Assembly: GCA_050260275.1 (NCBI GenBank)
Contig: JBLNBX010000139.1
Span: forward strand, 1 to 9,406
Length of the DNA stretch: 9,406 bases
Reading direction: 5' to 3'
DNA from: DATMXS01 sp050260275
Lineage (GTDB): Bacteria > Acidobacteriota > Terriglobia > Bryobacterales > Bryobacteraceae
Shown here: positions 1 through 6,079 of the stretch, in pieces
Position numbering within the stretch: the stretch's first letter is position 1
How the letters are laid out: each line of letters begins with the position of its first letter
Made by a program: the position numbers and the translations under genes
Notes under the pieces: model-generated
Told to the model about the DNA's origin: nothing
Database searches by the model: none
Seen by the model: only the letters and a program-made list of their open reading frames with translations

Positions 1-371
1 ACGGGCTCCCTCTAACAAGATACCAGTGGCGGTCCCCCGCAGCCAACCGAGTTCGGGCGAGCGCCTCGTCGCAGAGCCCGAGGAATACTTTCGGAGGACA
101 GCCACCGTGAAGGACCTCCGATCTCCCTCGGGTCCTCGGAACGGCCTGACCCTGCGCGTTGGACGATGGCACGCTGCGGCCAGCGATGGCGCCCGAAATC
201 AGGTTGACAGGAGTTGACGTCCTGTTGTGTAACCGGTTCTTTCCGCACGGCTTTTTCGGCGTACCATGAGTTGACGTTGCTCCGCGGACGCTCCACTCAG
301 AGAGCAAAGGCATGCTCGATGTCGGGCCCGAGAGGCGCTTTGCATTGCGCTACCCCTTCGCCTTGACGGGT
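1..371. other. Non-coding stretch downstream of csb2, no supported gene
   Basis: This stretch follows the csb2 stop on the minus strand and runs to the window edge. I translated the minus strand in all three frames. None gives a recognisable protein: the reading frames are rich in Arg, Ser and Pro, as expected for chance frames in GC-rich DNA, and lack family motifs. In type I-G loci a cas4-cas1 fusion and cas2 usually follow csb2, but I see neither here. I found no CRISPR repeats. The only structure is a short inverted repeat at 207-225 and a 10-base direct repeat (GAGTTGACGT at 211-220 and 268-277). No U-tract terminator is visible. Confidence 0.5.
207..225. repeat. Short inverted repeat downstream of csb2
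   Basis: The arms ACAGGA (207-212) and TCCTGT (220-225) are perfect complements around a 7-base centre. On the minus strand the stem lies about 150 bases past the csb2 stop. No run of T follows it on either strand, so it is not a convincing intrinsic terminator. It could be a weak mRNA 3' structure, a protein site or chance. Confidence 0.25.
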
Positions 372-2405
372 CTAGACAGGTGCTCCGTCTGTCACCGCAG
401 GCGTGAACAATCCTAAGCCGAAATGGCATTGATCCCCGATGGCAAATGGCCGCGGCGGTCTCGCCGCCCGGAAATGGACAATAAACATCCGGCCGTAGCC
501 CTTGACTTGATAGGGGCCTCGATGTCGGCCGAAGCTCATGGCCCTAATGAAGCGCCTTCCATCGTCTGCGAGGAGGCCGATGGACAGGCCGAAGGGATAG
601 CCTGCGTCTGGATCCTTGACACAGGCGCCCCGATAGCGCCGGCCAGGCGGCCCGTCGAGCCGAGGTAGGGGCGGGTACTTTGTGGGTGGCTCCACTACTG
701 GAAAATACTGCCGCGGAGGAACAGGCTCGTGCAGGCGGGCCGCTCGCAGCCCATCCACCGTAGTAGCTAGCTCGGCAGGCGCATAGTCGAAGACGATCTC
801 TTCGATCCGGTTAATCTCATCATCTTCGCTAATGACATTCTGAGCCCGAAGACTCCTCAGCAGTTCGGGAACGAGAGGTCGCACTCGGCCGCCGCTACGC
901 TTGCCATGTGACAGGTGTACGGGACAAAAATACGGCGTTGAAGACGCGAATGTCGTTGTCCAACAGCCGTCCGTGGTTCGCGACGGATCGAGCTGCCAGG
1001 GACGGTAAGCCCGGTCGAGGCCTATGAAGGTAGGCGTCACGAGTAGGTCGGGGCGGCCGCCTCGTTGCTTTAGACGAGTTAGGCGCCTCAGCGCGTCCGC
1101 ATCCCCGATCTCAAAGCCTCCGGGCGCCCAAACCATGACGTGATCGATGAACCCATCGTTGTCTTCATCAACTGGCCACCAGTATGCGTGCTTATTAGCT
1201 TCGCACGGAGCACCATCGGCTTCGTGGCCGCTCAGCATCGGACTGGGCTCCTGGCAAAGTGCCATTACAGCGTTACGAAAGCGGTTCGCAACCAGAAGCG
1301 TGTCGGTCACGGGCGGAAGTACTGGTCGGCCCACAGTGGCGGTATTCAAGGCGTATCTAACGAGATTGACCAGCTCCCGTCTGCGGGACCGGGACTGCGG
1401 CTTCGGTCGAGGCACTTCGAAGATCGCACGCGGCACGGCGTAGTGAACCCAGCGTGCGCCAATGGGCCGATCCAGCCCGTCTTTTATGTCCTGGCCGGAT
1501 TCCCGGAGCAGACAACGGAGGAGTAGTCTATCCGAAGGCCCCGATTTCAGTACCTCCGATTCCAGCACCTTCTTGAACAACTCGACCGCCTCAGCCTTGC
1601 GGACTTCACCGTCGCTCGTTCTCGTCCGCGGAAGAAGCCTAATGGCTTGCTCATCGAGATCTCTTGCTGGAGCCAATCGCCGTTCGAGTGTGTAATCGCG
1701 GTACTCGGTGCCCTCAGGATTGGGCCCGTCCTCAATGCAAACACATGGCCAGTGGGTCTGGCCGGCTCCGCCAATTATGACTCCAGGTATCTGGGAGGGT
1801 TCAAGCGTGTGTGCCTGCACACGACACCATGATTCGGCCCGGCCGAAGTAGGTCATGCGACTGAGGATGAACTGCAAATCAAGTTGCTGTTGTTCGTCAA
1901 GCTTGTCGATCTGCGGCCAGTGGAACAGCAAAGGTTGGTTCTTGCTGATAGCTGCAAAGGTGTCGAACACGGCCGCCCCCGTGTTCTTGACTATACCGGC
2001 TTCATGGATCGGGAAGTACTGCCGCGTGTGCCCCCCGCTTGTCCTCGGCACCCAGATCCAGGGCGTCGCGGACAGTCGGCTGAGCAAAGCGGCCAACCGA
2101 GAAAGTGGAATCTCGTCGCCGTCTACGTCTGCAAGTGCGGAAGAACAGGCCGCCGGCGACCTCTTGAGCACACCGCGTGCATGGCGCGTGGCTACTCCAG
2201 CGGGTGCGAGGTCCGTAGCAGGGTTTAGGCGTAGCTCATCTGAATGCGGCAACGAAGTCAGACCACGACCAGCCACGGCTACTACAGCCCGAAGCAGTCG
2301 CCACGGTGAGGGGGGCCACTCAACGCGTCCCTCACTGTGGTGGGATTGCCACGGATGCAGGTGTGCCCGCCCCGTCAGGAACTGGATGGCGATCGTCAGA
2401 CTCAT
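372..2405 (-). CDS. csb2: Csb2, type I-G Cas5-Cas6 fusion protein (GSU0054 family)
   Basis: Csb2 is a RAMP protein of type I-G cascade. Its family is described as a Cas5-like part fused to a Cas6-like part, so it should process pre-crRNA and cap the effector complex. The protein is 677 residues. The N-terminus has the family signature: a beta-strand start, then EGRVEWPPSPWRLLRAV at residues 25-41. Next come SRMTYFGRAES (182-192), LSGHE (391-395) and an acidic stretch DEDNDGFIDH (413-422), all in family-typical order. The C-terminus carries HFGLGLF (661-667), a glycine-rich element like that of Cas6 and Csb2 proteins. The start ATG overlaps the csb1 stop as ATGA, implying translational coupling, so this start is well supported. 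It is last in the operon. At 677 residues it seems long for the family, which I recall as nearer 500, and I cannot place any insertion without an alignment. The catalytic residue for RNA cleavage cannot be assigned by eye. Confidence 0.93.
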   Translation of the reverse strand: MSLTIAIQFLTGRAHLHPWQSHHSEGRVEWPPSPWRLLRAVVAVAGRGLTSLPHSDELRLNPATDLAPAGVATRHARGVLKRSPAACSSALADVDGDEIPLSRLAALLSRLSATPWIWVPRTSGGHTRQYFPIHEAGIVKNTGAAVFDTFAAISKNQPLLFHWPQIDKLDEQQQLDLQFILSRMTYFGRAESWCRVQAHTLEPSQIPGVIIGGAGQTHWPCVCIEDGPNPEGTEYRDYTLERRLAPARDLDEQAIRLLPRTRTSDGEVRKAEAVELFKKVLESEVLKSGPSDRLLLRCLLRESGQDIKDGLDRPIGARWVHYAVPRAIFEVPRPKPQSRSRRRELVNLVRYALNTATVGRPVLPPVTDTLLVANRFRNAVMALCQEPSPMLSGHEADGAPCEANKHAYWWPVDEDNDGFIDHVMVWAPGGFEIGDADALRRLTRLKQRGGRPDLLVTPTFIGLDRAYRPWQLDPSRTTDGCWTTTFASSTPYFCPVHLSHGKRSGGRVRPLVPELLRSLRAQNVISEDDEINRIEEIVFDYAPAELATTVDGLRAARLHEPVPPRQYFPVVEPPTKYPPLPRLDGPPGRRYRGACVKDPDAGYPFGLSIGLLADDGRRFIRAMSFGRHRGPYQVKGYGRMFIVHFRAARPPRPFAIGDQCHFGLGLFTPAVTDGAPV

Positions 2406-3760
2406 GCCTTGCCCTCGCCGTCCTCCTGATCCTCCATCTCATCCGTCTTCCGGCTCTGTGCTTTTGCCGCCCACTTCTCTTCGTAGTCCTTGATCGCCTT
2501 CTCGACAATGGCTTTCGCTGGATCCTCAGCGTTCAGCGCGCGGAGTCGTTCCTTGTCACTCGTGGTCCACTCGCCAAACACGACGAAGAACCTCTTAGGT
2601 TGCCTTCCGCTCTGATCCTTGCCTTTCTTGGGCTTTTGAGTCTCGAACTTCGTTCTCGCCTCAAAGCCGGTGCGAACAACTTTCGATTCAAGCACCCCCT
2701 CCGGCAGTTCCGCCTTCCCTTCGATGTTGGGTACCCAGCGGACTTTGATGGGTGCACGCGAATGCTTTAGCTCCTTGAATGCCGCAACGAGTTCGTCGTC
2801 TAGCTCCGGTAGCGCATACGACGACGTCCTCCCGGTCTTGTTGTCAACGAGTGATGCCGACACGTTCGAGGTCGCGAATTTGCACTCCGTCCGAAGGTCC
2901 GCAACACCGTCCCTGCTCGCAACGAGAACACGACGAATCTTATAGATCGCCCACGCGGCGAGAGCACGGACTAACGCCGCCGACAAACCGTAGGAACGAA
3001 GCCGCTCCAGATCGACCTGAAAGTAGGCTTTGATCTCCGGTGACGTGAAATGCTGCTTGGGCCCGATCACCGACCCGTATCCCTCAGCAGCCGAGTGCCC
3101 GGCCTCCCTATCGGTTCGATCAGAGACGCTGTCGCGCTTTTGAAAGCCGAAATTGACTGCAGAGGGCTCCCGAGCCTCGATGTAACCGGACAGCGCTCGG
3201 GTGATACGAACCTTTCCGCCACCAAACAAAGCTTCGTTGAACCAAATGCCATGAAGCAGGCAGCCTGGATCGACCTTCAGAAGGCCCTCAGCCACCTTCT
3301 TCCATGGCACAAGACGGTTTTCAGTCAGGCCGAAAAGCCGCCTAAGATAATCGGCGATGGTCAACTCTTTACCGGCGTCGTCCGGGTCAGTGAATGGTTG
3401 AGTGTTCCAAATGTAAGGAGAGGACAGACGGTGCGCTTCCAGCGTGCTGGCAGTCAGTGGTCTGCCATCCGAGTCGGTTGCGAGCACGTAGGGGATACCT
3501 TGGCAATCAGCATTGTAGCTGCCCACGCGATCGGTTTCTTCATTGCCGTCAACCCAACACACTCGTTCCAAGCGGTTCGCCATGGATTGCGGCGATTCAA
3601 TAAGGAGCCAGTTGGCACCGTCCGCGCCACGGTACAAAGCCGGACCGAGGTCCGGGAAGCCGGTCGGCTGGAAGCGGCCACCCCCTCCAGTTGCGACCTG
3701 GAGGTCAGCTTCAACGAACAGACGGGATGCAGAATCAAGAGCAGAAAGATCCAGAGGCAT
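2402..3760 (-). CDS. csb1: Csb1, type I-G Cas7-like backbone subunit (GSU0053 family)
   Basis: Csb1 is the Cas7-group RAMP that polymerises along the crRNA spacer to form the backbone of the type I-G complex. The 452-residue product shows family motifs in order: GGRFQPTGFPDLG (27-39), ESPQSMANRLE (55-65), AHRLSSPYI (109-117), LHGIWF (169-174), and RALSGYIEA (188-196) followed by a KRD at 208-210. I chose the ATG at 3760 rather than in-frame starts further upstream (the frame opens at 3817). The family N-terminus begins there, and UAGGAG lies 10 bases before it. An upstream start would add 19 residues that do not resemble the family and would overlap csx17. The last 60 or so residues (about 390-452) form a highly charged tail ending in Glu/Asp/Lys-rich sequence, which looks like an extension beyond the conserved core. 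The stop overlaps the csb2 start. Confidence 0.93.
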   Translation of the reverse strand: MPLDLSALDSASRLFVEADLQVATGGGGRFQPTGFPDLGPALYRGADGANWLLIESPQSMANRLERVCWVDGNEETDRVGSYNADCQGIPYVLATDSDGRPLTASTLEAHRLSSPYIWNTQPFTDPDDAGKELTIADYLRRLFGLTENRLVPWKKVAEGLLKVDPGCLLHGIWFNEALFGGGKVRITRALSGYIEAREPSAVNFGFQKRDSVSDRTDREAGHSAAEGYGSVIGPKQHFTSPEIKAYFQVDLERLRSYGLSAALVRALAAWAIYKIRRVLVASRDGVADLRTECKFATSNVSASLVDNKTGRTSSYALPELDDELVAAFKELKHSRAPIKVRWVPNIEGKAELPEGVLESKVVRTGFEARTKFETQKPKKGKDQSGRQPKRFFVVFGEWTTSDKERLRALNAEDPAKAIVEKAIKDYEEKWAAKAQSRKTDEMEDQEDGEGKA

Positions 3761-3770
3761 GGATGTGTTT

Positions 3771-3776
3771 CTCCTA
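3771..3776 (-). promoter_or_regulatory. Ribosome binding site of csb1
   Basis: On the minus strand the hexamer reads TAGGAG, a strong Shine-Dalgarno match, 10 bases before the csb1 ATG at 3760. Its TAG is also the stop codon of the csx17 C-terminal frame. Termination of csx17 and initiation of csb1 are therefore physically linked. This site decides the csb1 start. Confidence 0.7.
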
Positions 3777-4721
3777 AAAAACAGTAGCCCTTTCCGGTTT
3801 AATTGCCAGCGCGGCAAGTACGCCCGGGTGGCGTACAGGAATCAACAACATGCCCGCCAAACGGCGGCACTGATTGGCGCTGAGGTCTAAGGCCTGAAGG
3901 TCCGGATCGCGCAGCATGGTTGGGTAGCCCTTCGCTCGCAGGCGACGTGCAGCGACCTGCGCGGCCTCGCGAAGGCGGCCCGCATCAATTAACGTAAGCA
4001 CGTCGAGACACAAGGGCGGAAACGGCTCGTCCCCAGAGCGCCGACGCGTAGCCCCTTCCGCCGGCCGGCAAGGTAAACGACCACCGACGAAACAAAGCTT
4101 CAGTAGGTGATAGATCCGGGGCAACTCGAAAGCTGCGTCGAGCTCAACGCCATCAAGGAGTTCTCGGCCACTCCATTCGATCCGTTTCAGTTGAGTCCGC
4201 GGCTCGTCGTCAGGTCCAAACCACACTGCCCCTGTGAGCAAATCGGGTGTTGGTTCGGAATGAACTTGCTTGGCTTCGACGAACGGCTCGTCAGATTCCG
4301 TGGAGCCGATCAGTGACAAGCCGTACATGAGATCCGTCAGCCGCTGCTCGTCCACCCTCCCGCGCCAGAAAGCGGCAAGGGATCCAAAGCTCGCTCCGTG
4401 CGGACTCCAGAGTGGCAGCCCTTCACCTAAGCCTCGCTGGGCGTCAACGAGGCGCCTGTGCAATACCCCGGCAAGGTTCGTCTCGAGCGCCGCATTCTGG
4501 GACCAAACACAACTGCGAGTCTTATCGTCCCAATCCCAAAGATGGCCGCGTTGAGCCACAGGGAGCAGGTTGCCCCTTATAGCTTGGACCGCTGGTCCGT
4601 TCTGATCGCCGGGGGAGGAGCGCCCCCATGGCGCAATTGAGGAAATGGCCAGCGCTAATTCGTATTCCGGACCGCAAGCACCGCGCGGCAGCCAGGAAGT
4701 GGTGAGTGACGGACACGGCAA
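3774..4721 (-). CDS. csx17: Csx17 (Cas8-like large subunit), C-terminal part, out of frame with N-terminal part
   Basis: This 315-residue frame encodes the C-terminal part of Csx17. Conserved elements seen: TSWLPRGACGPEYELALAIS (8-27), which corresponds to the family pattern of a Trp, then a GSPEFRLALALAS-like helix; a stretch with VWSQNAALETNLAGVLHRR; FWRGRVDEQRLTDLMYGLSL; a LPRIYHLLKLCF segment; and an AAQVAARRLRAKGYP repeat-like helix near the end. The frame overlaps the N-terminal frame by 67 bases in another register. Its first available start is TTG at 4721. GGAG stands 5 bases upstream of that TTG, so independent or re-initiated translation is possible. The more conservative reading is one csx17 gene broken by a frameshift, which may make the subunit non-functional. 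No domain of its own suggests another function. Confidence 0.85.
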   Translation of the reverse strand: MPCPSLTTSWLPRGACGPEYELALAISSIAPWGRSSPGDQNGPAVQAIRGNLLPVAQRGHLWDWDDKTRSCVWSQNAALETNLAGVLHRRLVDAQRGLGEGLPLWSPHGASFGSLAAFWRGRVDEQRLTDLMYGLSLIGSTESDEPFVEAKQVHSEPTPDLLTGAVWFGPDDEPRTQLKRIEWSGRELLDGVELDAAFELPRIYHLLKLCFVGGRLPCRPAEGATRRRSGDEPFPPLCLDVLTLIDAGRLREAAQVAARRLRAKGYPTMLRDPDLQALDLSANQCRRLAGMLLIPVRHPGVLAALAIKPERATVF

Positions 4722-6076
4722 CTTTGCTCCAACAGCGCCGCCAGAGCGGTGTGAAGACGCTGTCGGGCGCGCAGGACGCGATCTGGGATGCTTGGCCCTT
4801 CTCGCAAATTTGCATAAACCTGCTGCAGAAAAGTATCAATCTCCACAAGCTGTGTGGCAACGGATTCAGACGACCGAGACGTGCCGTGAAACCCGAGTGA
4901 CGATGCAAGATAGTAACCCTTGCCGCGCCGTTCGAACAGCGCCACTCGATGAAATGCGTCAACCCCACGCGACACACCGAGCGTCGTGATGGCCTCGATC
5001 GCATGCAGCGTGTGTTCGGTCCGTTCGCCGGAACGGCGTTGAAGCCGACCCTCCGAGAGGAGTGCTTTAATGTCTGCCAAGGATGCGGGGGACTGCCAGA
5101 GGGGCATCCAGAACTCGGCCCGGCATCGTACAACCTTCGCGTCTTGCTTCGCCTCGTCCTTAATCGAGGTCGCGGCTTCCCCAAGTGCCAAATGGTCGAT
5201 CATGAAGGGGAAGGCGGCCTTTCCCTTCCCGTTTCGAGATAACCGCTTCGTGGTGGCTCCTGCAAATAGGACAGCACCCTCCATCATCAGAATCACGTCC
5301 CAGGGGTTAGTTGATGAAGAGCCCTCGAAGGTCTGCCCGCAGTTCGCGGATCCGGCGGCAAGGGGGAAATGCTGGCCTGCTGTTTTAGATGTACCGCCGA
5401 TGCGCGGTGTTGCAAACAGGGCCGCCTCAAGCAAGTCCCGCCTTCCGCTTTTAGTAGGGGTCTCCAGTCCGATCGTTTCCTCCACCAACTCCCAGAAATT
5501 GTTGGTGATATCGGCGCTGCCTTCGTTCCCGCCGGTACCGTACAAGAAGCCAAAGGGAGTGTCCTTTTCTTCAAGAGAGACGCAAGCATCAAACCAATCG
5601 AGAGAGCAGCCTCCCCATGCGTTTCGCATCGCTGCTATGATGTCAGCCTTCAATTCCGCTCGCTTCTTCTTGGAGAGACTGCTCCATCCATGGCTTGCCA
5701 GCACTTCGTCCGTGGTTCGTATGGCCTGCACAGCAGGGGCGAATCTGCCAGGCTGCCGCAGCGATCGGAGCACGTCCAGCCGCTTCCTAGCCTTCTTGTT
5801 CCCGTCCTCGTAAAAGCCTGGGCGTCCACCCCAAGGCGCAAATATCGGCGTCGGGCTGTAAATCGGTTTCTTCTCTCTTTCAATCCCGCTGGTGAAGAAA
5901 TCCAGAACGTCGCCCTCTGACCACTTGGTATGGAGCCAGAGAATGCCATCCCTCCACCATGCCGTGGCCAGGGGGTCGGCCTGCTCCGAGATCAATCGGA
6001 ACACGCCAAGGCCCTTCAAATAATTACCGAGGGGTTCCGGAGTGCAGCCGTGCAGTTTGAGAGGGTGTCCAGGCAT
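4655..6076 (-). CDS. csx17: Csx17 (Cas8-like large subunit), N-terminal part, frame ends early
   Basis: Csx17 is the type I-G large subunit, thought to do the Cas8 job of target recognition in the effector complex. This 473-residue frame has the family N-terminus: HGCTPEPLGNYLKGLGVFRL (9-28), PTPIFAPWGG (75-84), a GCSLDWFDA element (156-164), YGTGGNEG (179-186) with NNFWE just after, NPWDVILMMEGAVLFAGA (257-274) and SRGVDAFHRVAL (369-380). Homology appears to run to about residue 452, inside a basic helix typical of the family. The last 20 or so residues look like out-of-frame sequence before a TAG. The rest of the protein continues in the frame at 3774-4721. Reading across needs a net shift equal to loss of one base (3n+1), or gain of 3n+2, in this copy. 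Start: ATG at 6076, 3 bases after the cas3 stop, with GAGAGGA about 13 bases upstream inside the cas3 end. Alternatives are a pseudogene, a sequencing error or a genuine split subunit. Confidence 0.88.
   Translation of the reverse strand: MPGHPLKLHGCTPEPLGNYLKGLGVFRLISEQADPLATAWWRDGILWLHTKWSEGDVLDFFTSGIEREKKPIYSPTPIFAPWGGRPGFYEDGNKKARKRLDVLRSLRQPGRFAPAVQAIRTTDEVLASHGWSSLSKKKRAELKADIIAAMRNAWGGCSLDWFDACVSLEEKDTPFGFLYGTGGNEGSADITNNFWELVEETIGLETPTKSGRRDLLEAALFATPRIGGTSKTAGQHFPLAAGSANCGQTFEGSSSTNPWDVILMMEGAVLFAGATTKRLSRNGKGKAAFPFMIDHLALGEAATSIKDEAKQDAKVVRCRAEFWMPLWQSPASLADIKALLSEGRLQRRSGERTEHTLHAIEAITTLGVSRGVDAFHRVALFERRGKGYYLASSLGFHGTSRSSESVATQLVEIDTFLQQVYANLREGPSIPDRVLRARQRLHTALAALLEQSCRVRHSPLPGCRAVLAVRNTN
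4727..4730 (-). promoter_or_regulatory. Possible ribosome binding site for the csx17 C-terminal frame
   Basis: GGAG on the minus strand lies 5 bases before the TTG at 4721, the first usable start of the C-terminal csx17 frame. Ribosomes translating the N-terminal frame pass through this site and stop 66 bases later, so coupled re-initiation is conceivable. The motif is short and may be chance. Confidence 0.3.
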
Positions 6077-6079
6077 ATG

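Noticed and set aside
12..296. Minus-strand open frame of 94 codons downstream of csb2
   Set aside because: Its composition is typical of chance GC-rich frames, and it has no Cas4, Cas1 or Cas2 motif. It could not be supported as a gene.
1855..2493. Plus-strand open frame of 212 codons opposite csb2
   Set aside because: It is antisense to the Csb2 N-terminal half, has low-complexity composition and no motifs.
3050..3787. Plus-strand open frame of 245 codons opposite csb1
   Set aside because: It is antisense to the conserved Csb1 core, has no family motif and covers the csb1 start region. It is a shadow frame.
4655..4790. Programmed -1 frameshift in csx17
   Set aside because: The shift needed is -1, but I see no X XXY YYZ slippery heptamer in the right frame near 4720 and no obvious downstream stem. 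Mutation or a sequence error is the simpler reading.
5070..5813. Plus-strand open frame of 247 codons inside csx17
   Set aside because: It lies antisense to sequence with clear Csx17 motifs. Its translation is rich in Ser, Arg and Pro and has no recognisable domain, as expected for a shadow frame.
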